A stretch of DNA of 64,000 bases from Chondrus crispus (lineage: Eukaryota; Rhodophyta; Florideophyceae; Gigartinales; Gigartinaceae): the NCBI RefSeq assembly GCF_000350225.1, contig NW_005178667.1:1-64000 (forward strand). The letters run 5' to 3'. Of the stretch, positions 17,530-28,130 are shown in pieces (position 1 is the stretch's first letter; each line of letters begins with the position of its first letter). The notes below the pieces were generated by a model. The model saw only the letters and a program-made list of their open reading frames with translations. It was not told the DNA's origin and ran no database searches. The translations under genes were made by a program, and so were the position numbers.

Positions 17530-20044
17530 ATGGAGACCCCTCGCGCACGGGATGGTGAACGGCGGGTAGCGGCTGACAAGTGGGATATTGACGGATGGCA
17601 GATGCTTGCTTCAGAGGCCGAAGCTGCCCCTTTCGCCACGGCCAAGCCTGTCTACGAGCGCCTGGTGTCCCACTTCCCGCCGATCGGCAAGTTCTGGAAA
17701 ACCTACGCTGAACATCTCATCCGTGAGACCCCAGACGATCACGACGGCGCCAAAGAGATTTATGATAGAGCAGTTGCTGCTGCTCCAACGTCGATTGAAC
17801 TATGGCGAAGTTACATCAATTTCACTTCGTCATTGGCCATCAAAGTTCCGGGATCCAAGTTGGAGACTGATGCTCTCGCTGTCTACGAAAGAGCGATTGC
17901 TTCCGCTGGGCTTGATCTCAGCGCCAATCCGCTTTGGTCCCACTATCTCGACTTCCTCAAGAAACATGCTACTTTGTCCGACAGTCATCGCCGTGATGCG
18001 CTACGGCGAGTCTATCAGAGAGCGGTAATGACATTCACTTCGTTCCTTTCCTTAATTTTGATCTATGGAGTTTCGCTTATCGACCAGCATTCGCGCCACA
18101 ACTTGCCCCTATCGACCCTCGCCATCAAAGAAAAAACAAAACATGTGTCGTTGAATGATTCGAAACTGCCCTTGTTTGCTCGACATAGCGTCCCTTCCGC
18201 GTGAAATACTGTTGCTAGAAGTTGTTCCTAGACTAGTCACGTGCAGGGTACCGGCAGTTCAGCTGTATTCTTCGGTTTTGCGTCTAGACTTGTAGTAGGG
18301 AGGAGTTGTGTGCGCGAATGTATGGTCGGCGACTGTATTATCAGATTCTCACTTGCGATACTAACTTCCAACTCTTCTGTACCAAACTCTTTCTCTGTCT
18401 TCGTAGGTCCGCAACCCAATGCAGCACTTGGATTCCTTCTGGAGAGAATACAGCACATTTGAACATACGAGTAACACGAACAAAGAACTTGGGCGCGGTC
18501 TCATCGCTGAAAGTCAGCCAAAGAATATTGATGCAAGAGCAGAATTTCGAGCACGTCGAAGTCGAAGGGAGGGTTTGACTCTTTCCGCCCTTCCAGTTAG
18601 TCCTCGGGGACGCGCGAAAGAGTCGAGTCAGGCTCAACAGTGGCGACGATTTATTGCCCAGGAAAGAACAAACCCGTGCAACTTAGTTGAATCCGAGCTC
18701 AATGGCCGAATTGTCCATGCATTTGAGAGTGCACTGTGTCCGATGTACAGGTACCCTGACTTTTGGATGGAGTATGTGTCTTATGTATACGGGAGCTTCG
18801 TTAAGGACGGTCAGCCAGCACCGACGAAGGCTGGGAACAAAGATAACGGCAATGCTTCAAAAGAGGAATCCCGAATGGAGAAAGCCGCAACCGCACTTAA
18901 GCCTATACTCGAACGTGCAGTACAAGCTCTGCCAGAGTGTGTCGCAATACACACTCACGTGAACTGGGTATATGCGCGACTGGGGAACGCATCAAAGGGC
19001 GTTGCTGCGCTTGAGACGCTGTGCAAGCGATACCCTTCCCCTCTGGCGTACATTCACCTGATGCGTGCTGCCAGGAAAGCAGATGGCCGTGGTGCTGCCA
19101 GGAAAGTGTTTGGGAGGGCCCGGAAGGACCCGAAGGGCGATGACCCAGCTGTGTATGTTGCAGCGGCGCTGATGGAGTTCCGCATAAACAAAGACAGTAA
19201 AGTTGCTCGGAACGTGTTTGAGTTTGGTCTCAAAAACCATTCGAAAAGTGCCGTCGTGGCGCTGCACTATGTCACCTGGCTGTGGGGTTTGGGGGATCTC
19301 GAATACGCCCGTGTTGTTCTGAAAAAGGTAATGCCTGATGTGGAAGGGTCACCGGCTGATGTACGCGGACTCTGGGAACGGTGGTTGGAACTTGAAGATA
19401 TTGTCGGGGACACAGCGAGCGTCGATCAGGTTGAGGCATTGTGGAGGGAGAGCGACCCAAGCTGCGCCAACAAGGTGGTTCAGGATGTGCTCCGAAGAGC
19501 TCGTTTCCTCAGTTTCGAGGGGTTGAGTGAAAACGAGGCCTCCTCCATTGACGGAGTGCGAGCGTCCGTTGTGGAAAAGGCTTCCGGAGGTCAGGGGCAA
19601 TCCCAAGGTAAACGAGATCCGAGAACAGGGAAACGTGTAATGTCTTCATCTAGCGGCAAAGATGGAAGCTCAACTGCTGGCTCTCGTCGAGGTGATGGGA
19701 CAGGCCCTGGAAGCTCTCTGAGAATAGCTACAGACTATTTACATCGCCTAGCATCTGGTCTGCCGCACATTGTCGCTCAACCTCCCTCGCCAGATGTTCT
19801 TTTCCAGATGCTTCTTGATATGCCGGACGCTTTTGCCGATACTCCCGCCGGAGCGAATACCAAATCCTCATCGGCTCCTCCTCGCAAGGGCAAGGATGAA
19901 CAGATTGTCGGCAAGAAGCGGAAAGGAGATGAAGCTCTGGGAGTGCAGTCCATGTCCGCCGGTCATACTCCTGGTAATGTTGTTTCTCCTCCTCAAGACG
20001 TGTTTCGGGCTCGTCAAGCCGCTAAGCAATCCCGAATGCGGTAG
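17530..20044 (+). CDS. CSTF3: Cleavage stimulation factor subunit 3 (CstF77/Rna14), two exons
   Basis: Exon 1 is 17530-18024, the intron 18025-18406 (382 nt, GTAATG...CGTAG, phase 0), exon 2 18407-20044, giving 710 aa. The splice joins VYQRA to VRNPMQHLDSFWREY, collinear with the CstF77 VYQRGCVNPM region. HAT repeats fill residues 15-540: DIDGWQMLASEAEAAPFATA, PVYERLVSHFPPIGKFWKTY, AYIHLMRAARKADGRGAARK, AVYVAAALMEFRINKDSKVA. The C-terminal DVLFQMLLDMPDAFAD corresponds to the monkeytail/linker region. CstF77 dimerises and bridges CstF64, CstF50 and CPSF in pre-mRNA 3'-end processing. It was first considered as Prp39, but the HAT order and the NPM and LMEF blocks fit CstF77. Confidence 0.92.
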
Positions 20045-20357
20045 AACTCAACTATTAAAAGAGAAATATCTTGTGTAAAGTAGTACCTTGCACCGCACCA
20101 GCAAGGTTCGGGGCACAGTAGGTCGACGGAAAGTTCGTTCTCTCCATTGTGCAGAGGAATGCATGCTAGAGTAAAGAGAAGCAATACGAGCAGTACAGAT
20201 GTGGTTGCAAGGTACAGTACTTGATCCAATGTCACTGTAAATTCTTTCACATTGAAGTGTTTCATAGCTTCACACAGAGAGACATACTTTTTCTATGTGC
20301 GCCCGGGGAGCGGAATGAAGATATGTGTAATGACCTTTCATGCTCCCCCTTCGATCT

Positions 20358-20428
20358 CATAATGCAGTGCATTATGTCGACATCAAAGGCCTCAGTGCAT
20401 TAAATGCACTGAGGCCTTTGATGTCGAC
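20358..20428. repeat. Composite hairpin: 9-bp-arm plus perfect 26-bp-arm inverted repeat
   Basis: The small hairpin CATAATGCA/TGCATTATG around G20367 shares its last base with the large hairpin. The large arms are 20376-20401 and 20403-20428 (26 nt, perfect) around A20402. It lies about 330 bp downstream of the CstF77 stop. Confidence 0.9.
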
Positions 20429-20763
20429 GCCAGGATGATATTGCACAGCCTCAGCAGAACTGCATTCTGCCCTCTGAGTAGCCAAGACAGTCTTGCCCCA
20501 CCTGCAGACGCGATAAAATGGATACCCCCTCAAATCCTGTTCCTTGCGAGGGCCAACTGCCGCTGCATTTCGGCGGGGGGCGGACTACAGTATGAAAAAT
20601 CTCTCGCGAAACATGGCAAAGGTCTCGAGGCTTGGAGGTGTAAACTTTAGGCTCGATCCCGCAAAGCGGTGACGGAGCACGATGTCAGTATAGAATTCAG
20701 ATTGTTCCAATTTCTTTCACTAATTGTTCCCACCGACACATTACCCTTGGGTAAATTTAGAAA

Positions 20764-20838
20764 TGAGGTGATCTCTGGGGGCCAAGTCACATGACTTGGC
20801 CACCAGAGATCACCTCAACGTCCTGTGAACAGGACGTT
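20764..20838. repeat. Composite hairpin: 26-bp-arm (one mismatch) plus 10-bp-arm inverted repeat
   Basis: Large arms 20764-20789 and 20792-20817 flank the centre CA, with one C/A mismatch. The small hairpin AACGTCCTGT/ACAGGACGTT (20817-20838) abuts it with a 2-nt centre. It lies about 150 bp from the 3' end of the PFP gene. The rest of 20045-20988 shows no gene. Confidence 0.9.
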
Positions 20839-20988
20839 ACAGTACGACTCTATCGAATTTGACGTAATCGCGATTCCTGACCGCTTTTTCTGACAAGGGA
20901 AGCAGAGAATGAAGATCATGAATTTGAGTCAAATCATAGAAGAATTTCTTTATTCCGGACTGAGGTCTTCAGAACATGGCAAGCTGGA

Positions 20989-22728
20989 TTAGTTGGTCTT
21001 TCCCTCAGCGTCCAACGCAAGAGACAGATTCACATCGTCTGCACGTGGTCCCCAGAATTGAGTTGTTCCTGGAGTTCGGTAGTTGTCGGCTAACCTCCAG
21101 CTATCCCGGCTCTCCGCAAACGTCGTGAAAGGGCTGCCGTCTAGATCGACAAGCATCTTCTTAATGACAGCGACATCCTTGCCATGCCGTCTCTCGATGT
21201 TCATCATCATGGTGAGCGGGTAACCAGCTGGGATCCATTCCTCGGGTTTCTTGGTGAGACCCGACAAGGTCGCAATATACCCCGTTTTCTCATTACAACA
21301 CAATGCAGCAGCAACTCGACCAAGGCCGTAGGTGTAGTTGGCGTCAAAATTAGACGGTAGCGCGCATCGAGCCTCATAGCCGAGGTAGTGAGGCACACCG
21401 CTAAACTTGCCGTCAAACTTGCCATTCTTCTTGCGTACTGCAAGCATGGTCGTAACAATGCTAATCAGCAAGCGTTCGGCCTCGATCTTGGCGACTTGGA
21501 CGTTGCCGTGAGGGTCACGTTCAAGCATGAGTTGATTAGCGATGGCAGGGGGAAGCATGCGGAACAACTTTGCGTTCTCCTCTGTGAGAGCAGATGCGCA
21601 ATTGTCATATGTGAGAGGGGTTTCCGAGGTAGCCAGAATCTCGTTCAAGTCTACGATGAGAGCCTCGACGTCCGGCATGAACTCAACCAAGCCCTCCGGA
21701 ATGACGATGATTCCATAGTTTTTACCGAGAGCGGCACGTTCACAGACAAGGTCGGCAATCTGATTAACAATGTCAGCCAAGGTGATATTGTTCTGCTTAA
21801 CTTCCTCCCCGATAAAGCACAAGTTGGGATGGACCTGCAGGGCACACTCCAGGGCGATATGCGAGGCGGAGCGACCCATTACCCTAACAAAATGATAGGC
21901 TTTCCCAGCTGAGACGGCGTCGAAGGCGAGCGAAGCGGTACTCTGTGCGTATGACTTGCTGGCGGTGTCGAAGCCGAAGGAAACCTCGACCTGAGCGTTT
22001 CTGAGGTCATTATCGATAGTCTTGGGGGCTCCATTAACAGCACACTTCAAACCATGGGCCTTGAAGTCTTCAGCGAGCTTCATAGCGTTACTATTACTAT
22101 CATCCCCTCCGATAACGAGAAGGGCATCAAGATCAAGGGCCTTGGCAGTGGCACGGGCAGCGGCAAACTGGTCTTCGGTCTCAATCTTAGTCCTGCCCGA
22201 GCCAATCATGTGAAAACCACCCTGGTTCCTGTGCGGGCCAACGATCTCATCGGTGAGTATGAGGTGTTTATTCTTGAGGATGCCGTCTGGACCAGAAAGA
22301 AAGCCAATCATGTTACTTTCGGGGTTAAGCTCCTTGACGAAGTCGTACATGCCACTGATGACATTATGGCCACCCGGAGCTGGACCACCCGATAGAACAA
22401 CAGCAATATTCTTCTTCGGGGGAGTAGAGAGCGGGTCTGAGGGCTGAAAGTGCAGGGCGGGCTGTCCGAAAAGGTGCGGGAACTGAGAATGAATGACTTC
22501 GACATCATACGAGGCGGTGGTCGGCTCACCAGACGTGAAGGTGACGGCACGGGGGGTGCGCAAGAGGGGGCTGATGCGCGGGGTGTAGGCGAGACGGGCA
22601 AGCTGCATGGGAGAGTGGTGTGTGACGGGAGGGGCGCGATGGGCCGAAAGGGAGACAGACTGAAGAACGTCAGCGACTTCAGCGACGGGGGCGGGGGCGG
22701 CGTTGGCGATGGCGACTTTAGAAGTCAT
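20989..22728 (-). CDS. Pyrophosphate--fructose-6-phosphate 1-phosphotransferase (PFP), long catalytic type
   Basis: The 579-aa protein catalyses reversible PPi-dependent phosphorylation of fructose-6-phosphate in cytosolic glycolysis. Visible motifs: VVLSGGPAPGGHN (110-122), GGDDSN (207-212, the second Asp marking PPi rather than ATP use), PKTIDNDL (235-242, catalytic TIDND with the PFP Lys) and MGRSASHIALECALQ (about 284-298), then the long insert typical of plant/protist PFP beta chains. All catalytic residues are kept, so it resembles the catalytic beta rather than the regulatory alpha chain. The first 75 residues are Ala/Pro/Thr-rich and variable; a transit peptide is not obvious. Start ATG 22728 follows a C/T-rich leader. 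It is divergent from the CysJ-type gene. Confidence 0.95.
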   Translation of the reverse strand: MTSKVAIANAAPAPVAEVADVLQSVSLSAHRAPPVTHHSPMQLARLAYTPRISPLLRTPRAVTFTSGEPTTASYDVEVIHSQFPHLFGQPALHFQPSDPLSTPPKKNIAVVLSGGPAPGGHNVISGMYDFVKELNPESNMIGFLSGPDGILKNKHLILTDEIVGPHRNQGGFHMIGSGRTKIETEDQFAAARATAKALDLDALLVIGGDDSNSNAMKLAEDFKAHGLKCAVNGAPKTIDNDLRNAQVEVSFGFDTASKSYAQSTASLAFDAVSAGKAYHFVRVMGRSASHIALECALQVHPNLCFIGEEVKQNNITLADIVNQIADLVCERAALGKNYGIIVIPEGLVEFMPDVEALIVDLNEILATSETPLTYDNCASALTEENAKLFRMLPPAIANQLMLERDPHGNVQVAKIEAERLLISIVTTMLAVRKKNGKFDGKFSGVPHYLGYEARCALPSNFDANYTYGLGRVAAALCCNEKTGYIATLSGLTKKPEEWIPAGYPLTMMMNIERRHGKDVAVIKKMLVDLDGSPFTTFAESRDSWRLADNYRTPGTTQFWGPRADDVNLSLALDAEGKTN

Positions 22729-23496
22729 GGTAGTGATGTGCGGTGAGGGAGGGTGTTAGGGCGAGGAGAGTGAGGGGTGGGGGAGGGCGGGAGTGGGAGA
22801 GGTCGGAGGAGCGGGAAGGAAGGGTATACAAGGAGAACAAGTTTTGGGAGAACGAGCAGAAAAGGCGAGAGCGGGGAATGTGGAAAAATATCTGATAGCG
22901 GCTCGCGATTGGGCAAATGCTGATGCAAGAGTGGGATGCCAGCGGGCTACAGCCACAAGCGGAATGCGGTATTTGGAGGCCCGCTGTTTCCCGCCCCGGC
23001 CCGCCCGGTACCCGCCAGAACCGGGCCGCGAGTCGTGCAGACCCGCAACCTCGCCGTGTACGGACAGCACAACTCTCTGTACCTCATTGTCCCCATCGCG
23101 TCCTCTTCCGCCCCGCACTGCCCCCCCGCAGGGGCAACTACTTTTCCACACTTGCAATTGTTTTTCCGCGTCCTCTTCCGCCCCACACTGCCCCCCCACA
23201 GGGGCAACTACTTTCCTGCACTTGCAATGGTTTTTCCGATGGAAAAACCATTGCAAGTGATCACGTCCAATCTTCTCCTACAGTACCTCACACGTGTACC
23301 CTCCCTCCTACACTACGTGCAATCAAAACTCTTACACGAGCATTGCGAACACGTGCACCTATAGTACTAGGATGGACACTAAACATTTATCACACCGTCT
23401 GCGCACACCGTCTGCGCACACAGTCCCCCCTCCCGTGCCCCTCCTCCTCTGCCCCTCTTCCTCTGCCCCGGACTACCCTTCACGTCACCCCACACC
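22729..23496. promoter_or_regulatory. Divergent promoter region with 70-bp duplication and hairpin
   Basis: It lies between the PFP and diflavin-reductase starts. Two direct copies of a 70-bp unit (23097-23166, 23167-23236) contain CCCCCGCAGGGGCAACTACT-like sequence. The second copy ends in a perfect hairpin at 23219-23259 (19-nt arms, loop GAT). C/T-rich leaders flank both start codons. CACGTG-like sites occur at 23290 and 23352. Confidence 0.6.
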
Positions 23497-25377
23497 ATGC
23501 TCCTCCTCGCCGTCACTCTTTCTGTCTTACTCCTTCTCCTCTTCAACCTCCTGCGCCCCTTCCTACCCGCCGCCCGTCCCCCTCCCCTCATCACTAAGCC
23601 TTCAGCCTTACAGAATCTCCTCGCCGAAACTTTCGAGCACATCCCCGACATCCCCGGCGCTCCGCGCGTCCTCGTCCTCTACGGTACTGAATACGGCTTC
23701 GGCAAGGAAGTTGCCTCCAAACTATGTGCACAATTGGCCATAGCGGGCTTTGCCCCCCGACTCGTCAGCACCCTGCACTACACCCTGCTCGACCTGCGGA
23801 AGGAGAAGTTTCTCGCTCTCGTGTGTTCCACGACGGGCGATGGCGTGCCACCCAATGAGGCCGCCGATTTAAGGGATGCTCTTGTCAACAACAAGTTTTC
23901 AGTCCCAGAAAATTGCAGCTTTGCCGTGCTCGCCCTGGGAGATCGCGCTTACCCACATTTTTGCAGGGCCGGTGTTGTATTCGACAACCTTTTCGGCGAT
24001 CAGGGTCGCATGCTGGAGAGGGTTGATATCGACCAGGAGGATTGGCCAGTCATCGATGATTGGATCGAGAGCTTTGAGGCCGCCCTCAAGGAGAGGACCG
24101 CCGAGGGGGACGACGACGACGACGACGATTATTTGCCGCCCGCCATGGAGAAGTACGCCCAGGCAATGGAGAATTGCACCGATGCCCGCTATTCGAGGAC
24201 CCAGCCGTTCAAGGCGCGCATCGTCGACCAGGCATTGGTTACGGCTCCGCGCACCGGCAAGCCGGACGACAAGGAGGTTGTGCGCGTCGAGTTTGATATC
24301 GAGGGCTCCGGCATGGAGTATGAGGTAGGTGATGCTGTAGGTGTTGTACCGCGGAATAATTCTCAGCACGTCACGAGGTTGCTGCTGGCCCTGGCCTCGA
24401 ATGGAGATGAACAAGTCAGGGTTTCGGACAAGGGCGACCTCATCACGATAGAGACTGCGCTTACCGATTTATTAGATGTCAAGACGCCCAAGGCGGAGCT
24501 TGTCGTCGCCCTTGCTCAGAATTGCACTGACAAGGCTGAAATGGCGCTGGCGAAGCGAATCTTAGGGTACGATGTGTTGAGAAGTGACGGACATAGCGCC
24601 TCTTCCCTGTCGGACTGGGGGAAGGATTATCTCTCCCAGCGCGAGGTGTTCGATGTCCTGGGCGAGTTTGTTACATCGACGCTCACGCCACAAGAACTGA
24701 CGGATTTGCTGCGCCCGCTTCACGCGCGGTACTACTCCATCTCATCGACGCCAATCACGAGCCCAACGCGGATTGCTGTGACGGTAGATGTGCTCAGGTA
24801 TTCGATGCTCAACGTGGAGAGGGAAGGGGTGGCGAGCACGTATCTCAAGGATCGGTGTAGGATTGATCAAACGGAAGTTGGGGTGTTCGTGTCGAAGAAT
24901 CCAAACTTTCGCTTACCAAAGGATGAGGACAAACATGTGATCATGATCGGGCCTGGGACAGGCCTCGCGCCGTTTATCGCATTCATTGAGGAGCGGGTGG
25001 AGACGGAGGCGACGGGCAAGAACTGGCTCTTTTTCGGATGCCGCCACGAAAAGCAAGATTTTTTGTACGGTGATAGGCTGCGAGAATATGAGGAGGCGGG
25101 GCAGCTAAGGCTTGACACTGCGTTCTCTCGCGACACCGATAAGAAAGTCTATGTGCAACAGCGGATGAGGGAGAAAGGGTGCGAGCTTTGGAATCTAGTA
25201 GAGGACGGCGCGCATGTTTACGTCTGCGGAGATGGTGGGAGGATGGCCGATGACGTGGATAGAGCGCTGCGAGAGATCATTCAGGAGTTCGGGGATAAGT
25301 CAGAGGCAGCAGCGAAAGGCTACCTTGAGCAACTTGTAGAGGATAAGCGATACCAACGCGATGTGTGGGTATCATAA
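23497..25377 (+). CDS. Membrane-anchored CysJ-type NADPH diflavin reductase
   Basis: The 626-aa protein has an N-terminal hydrophobic anchor (2-20, LLLAVTLSVLLLLLFNLL), a flavodoxin-like FMN domain (57-200: VLYGTEYGFGKEVA, STTGDGVPPNEA, LALGDRAYPHFC), a linker with seven Asp in a row (about 206-212), then FAD and NADP domains: ARYYSISSTP, GPGTGLAPFIAFIEER, GKNWLFFGCRHEKQDFLYGD, VYVCGDGGRMADDV. The C-terminus KRYQRDVWVS matches the CysJ/SiR flavoprotein ending. It should pass electrons from NADPH via FAD and FMN to an acceptor. Sequence style favours sulfite-reductase flavoprotein over cytochrome P450 reductase, but the anchor is CPR-like. The partner is unknown and no hemoprotein gene lies nearby. 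Confidence 0.85.
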   Translation: MLLLAVTLSVLLLLLFNLLRPFLPAARPPPLITKPSALQNLLAETFEHIPDIPGAPRVLVLYGTEYGFGKEVASKLCAQLAIAGFAPRLVSTLHYTLLDLRKEKFLALVCSTTGDGVPPNEAADLRDALVNNKFSVPENCSFAVLALGDRAYPHFCRAGVVFDNLFGDQGRMLERVDIDQEDWPVIDDWIESFEAALKERTAEGDDDDDDDYLPPAMEKYAQAMENCTDARYSRTQPFKARIVDQALVTAPRTGKPDDKEVVRVEFDIEGSGMEYEVGDAVGVVPRNNSQHVTRLLLALASNGDEQVRVSDKGDLITIETALTDLLDVKTPKAELVVALAQNCTDKAEMALAKRILGYDVLRSDGHSASSLSDWGKDYLSQREVFDVLGEFVTSTLTPQELTDLLRPLHARYYSISSTPITSPTRIAVTVDVLRYSMLNVEREGVASTYLKDRCRIDQTEVGVFVSKNPNFRLPKDEDKHVIMIGPGTGLAPFIAFIEERVETEATGKNWLFFGCRHEKQDFLYGDRLREYEEAGQLRLDTAFSRDTDKKVYVQQRMREKGCELWNLVEDGAHVYVCGDGGRMADDVDRALREIIQEFGDKSEAAAKGYLEQLVEDKRYQRDVWVS

Positions 25378-25710
25378 TTTTTGTATATAAGCAACGTTGC
25401 TCTAACTTGGACAGGTTAAAGTAGGATAGCAGTGACCGTTGTAAATGCCTGTACCACCAGTTTAGGCTTGTATCGTCCGCAGCTGGCGCATCGTACGTTA
25501 GACAGAAACACAAGAAAGAACAGTTTCCCGTAGAGCAAAAGAGCGCCGATTCGCAAGGGTTGTCGGTCGGATTGCTCCTCTACCAGAGTGGCCATTACGA
25601 ACGACTTCGCATGACGCTTTACAAACAAAACCCCGCATGCAGTCCTTCTAGTACCCGCCAACCTTACGGTGTCATCGTGGCGTCTATCATTGCCAATCAA
25701 GCAAAAATGC
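25378..25710. other. Convergent 3' region
   Basis: Between the 3' ends of the diflavin reductase and clathrin light chain genes; nothing recognised. Confidence 0.4.
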
Positions 25711-26280
25711 CTAGTTTGTCTTCATTCGCATCAGCACTTGTCTCATTCTCGATGTATCCCTCGCACCCTCCTTGTATTTACCAGACATGTCAACTAGCTC
25801 CGGGATAATATCCCAAGAAGGCGGCTCACCGGGCTTGCTCATTCTCGAAATGATGCCATCCCTCTTCATAACAAACTCCTTCTCTGCCTTGGCATTCCTC
25901 TCACCGGTATCCTTCGCCCCATTATCCCATCGCGCATGCATCGTGGCAAGCGTCTGGCGAGCCTTCTCCGCGCGCTCGGCCTTCGTCGCGCGCTCAAACT
26001 CCATCTTCTCCTCCAGACCCTTCGCGAAGGAAGCGCGCCACTCTGTGACAGCGGCGCATTCGGGCTCGGCGTCCTCCGGCGGGGGAGGGGCGGCTTCGCC
26101 CATCGGGATTGCAGTCATGGGCTCGGCCGGTACGTGGCCGTTGGTCTGGCTGTTGACTTCGCTATCGGCGTCGCCCAGGACAAAGCCGGAGTCAGGCATG
26201 GCCGCGGCGGGGGTGGGATCCGCGTTGTCGGCTGCGGGATAATCTTTAAAGAAATCTGTGAGGGTTTCGCAGAGGTGCAT
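25711..26280 (-). CDS. Clathrin light chain
   Basis: The 189-aa protein begins MHLCETLTDFFKDYPA, an acidic Pro/Ala-rich N-terminus, then the conserved helix: VTEWRASFAKGLEEKMEFER, KAEKEFVMKRDG, and the C-terminal SWDIIPELVDMSGKYKEGAR followed by DTSRMRQVLMRMK. This is the clathrin light chain layout (heavy-chain-binding helix, then trimerisation-domain-binding end). It regulates clathrin coat assembly. The motif order and the DxSRMR end are diagnostic enough although overall identity is low in this family. Start ATG 26280. The upstream frame (26289-26606) is separate and not recognised. Confidence 0.82.
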   Translation of the reverse strand: MHLCETLTDFFKDYPAADNADPTPAAAMPDSGFVLGDADSEVNSQTNGHVPAEPMTAIPMGEAAPPPPEDAEPECAAVTEWRASFAKGLEEKMEFERATKAERAEKARQTLATMHARWDNGAKDTGERNAKAEKEFVMKRDGIISRMSKPGEPPSWDIIPELVDMSGKYKEGARDTSRMRQVLMRMKTN

Positions 26281-27584
26281 GTGAACGGTTAGAAGGGCTC
26301 AATTATGCGAGGAAGGAGTGGTCGCGTTTGAGGTAGAAGGGTGGTGGATCGAAAAGGCGTTCGGACGCAGAATTCGTCGAAGGACACATACCTTCGTCCA
26401 TTTTGCGTGCTGATTGCGCGCTGCGCAAAGGTTTCAGGGATCTTTCTGCGAAATGCTGGAGTTGGGATGAACGCAACGAAGTGAGGAGGTTGTGGAGTTG
26501 GAATCGGCGGAACTTCACGAGAAACAAGACTCGGCAATGACGGTGATGGTGAGAAGGGCCCTTTGACAAGAGGGGGGAGGGGGGTCTGCGGATGGGTGCG
26601 GTACACTGGAATGCGATGCTTACACTGGAATGGTCATTCGACGTGGAAACGTGTGAGTCGTGTCATTCCTTTCATTGCTGGATGTCGACAAAAACGTATT
26701 TGTCTCGTAACGAGTGAACAAGTCCTTGATCGGGCCTAAACATATGAGAAAGGTCAACAGGGTATTGGGAAAACGCCGATTTTGGCGATAAATCGCGAGG
26801 TCCAACATTTTCGACCATTACCTTGTCCATTATAGGACGGCTACAGACCCAAGGGGATCAGGTGACTTCGCAGGTCTCGAAATCAAGAAGCACATTGATG
26901 AACTGTAGGAGGAGGTCATGGGAAACTGTGGATGATTCCATCATCACGAGGTTTTCCACCGTCTTAGTTTACAGTTTGGGTTGAATGCGCATTGTCCACA
27001 AATCGTTGAGGGAGTTGCATATTTTTGAACACCTACAACCTGATCGCGCAGAGAAAGGCGTTTGCATCTGCATACCAGAGGCAGATTTTGTGGGAGCGCG
27101 CAACAACAGAATCTTGTTACTGTCGCTCTCACTGTTGAAAATATGATGGCATGGGCAACCCAGAATATGATGGCTTACGCAGTGTTTCTGCTACGATGCC
27201 ACAAGTGGAACGAATGAGGGAAAGGCTATGGCGATGCGCCGCTCGAACTACTGGTACTGGTACTGTACTGAATGGAGGTTGTGGGCGTTTATTAATGAAT
27301 AGGCGACCGCTGAAGAGACTTAAAATGCGGCTAGTCTAGCACTGTCTGTCTCGACTTACGAACTGGAGTGCTCACGTTGTGCCTCAGTTGGACAACGAAA
27401 TTGTAGAGAGGAGGAAAGAGGAGGTCTGTTGTCATATATGCCTTGTGACTGTACGTGTATGGTGCAGGACAAGGACTCTGCGTAGAAGTTGCGGATGCTC
27501 GCACGATTGCAGATGGCGAGCCTGCGGCTACGGTGCGGCAAGGTTGCGGCGGGCTTCTGGCGGCTGTATTCAAGAAAACCCCAG
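26281..27584. other. Intergenic, no recognised gene
   Basis: Several frames of 60-105 codons on both strands have no recognisable motif. TACTGGTACTGTACTG-type repeats lie near 27250. Confidence 0.4.
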
Positions 27585-27589
27585 TGTCT

Positions 27590-28130
27590 AGACGATATGT
27601 GACCCCATATGAGGCTGCTTTTCAACTTATTTCTTCTCCACTTGTGCTTGCTCAACAATAAGGAAAAAGATACTCTCGCCACCGCAGTTGACTTGTGCGT
27701 TGGGGAAGGATGGAGTTTGCTGAGATGTGCACGTTTTTTCCAACCATTTTTAGAAGAGATAATATTGAAAGTTCATTGGATTGGTAGTCTTTCAGAGTAT
27801 TGACGAGTGCTACTTCGAAGTACTTGAAAGTACCGTGGTGTTTAGACGACAAGCGAGTTGCCTGACATGAGGTCAGCTTTTTTTTGCAAAAACATATATA
27901 TTATTAAATCGAAACTTTGTAAAATCAGTTTGGACGCCATTTCCTTTGACAGATCGCACAGTCCGGAGTCGCATTACAGTGCAGAGAACTGAATAAGTAG
28001 ACGTACAGTAGGACGGAGCGACGACGAGTAAACGGAGGCACCAGATTCTTGTTCTAGCATCCTTAACGTACTTGTACAGTACATGTCCTGGGCAATAACA
28101 TCCTGCAAAACATTGAGATACAAGATTGCT
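27590..28130. repeat. Degenerate dispersed repeat, copy 2
   Basis: 27598-27810 is the reverse complement of about 9880-10190 at roughly 80 percent identity by eye. 28080-28125 matches 9850-9900 in direct orientation, and TAGACGACAAG recurs at 27843 and 10207. The mixed orientation implies internal inversion or nested insertion of the same element. Confidence 0.6.

Noticed and set aside
17530-20044. Assignment as Prp39 (another HAT-repeat protein)
   Set aside because: The order of blocks around the splice (VYQRA/VRNPM) and the LMEF and monkeytail segments fit CstF77/Rna14 better.
22793-23743. Several long frames between PFP and the diflavin reductase
   Set aside because: They are composition effects of the C-rich leaders and the 70-bp duplication; none has a domain.
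23497-25377. Assignment as Tah18/NDOR1
   Set aside because: The GKNWLFFG, FLYGD and KRYQRDVW blocks and the C-terminus match the CysJ type, and the N-terminal anchor is foreign to Tah18.
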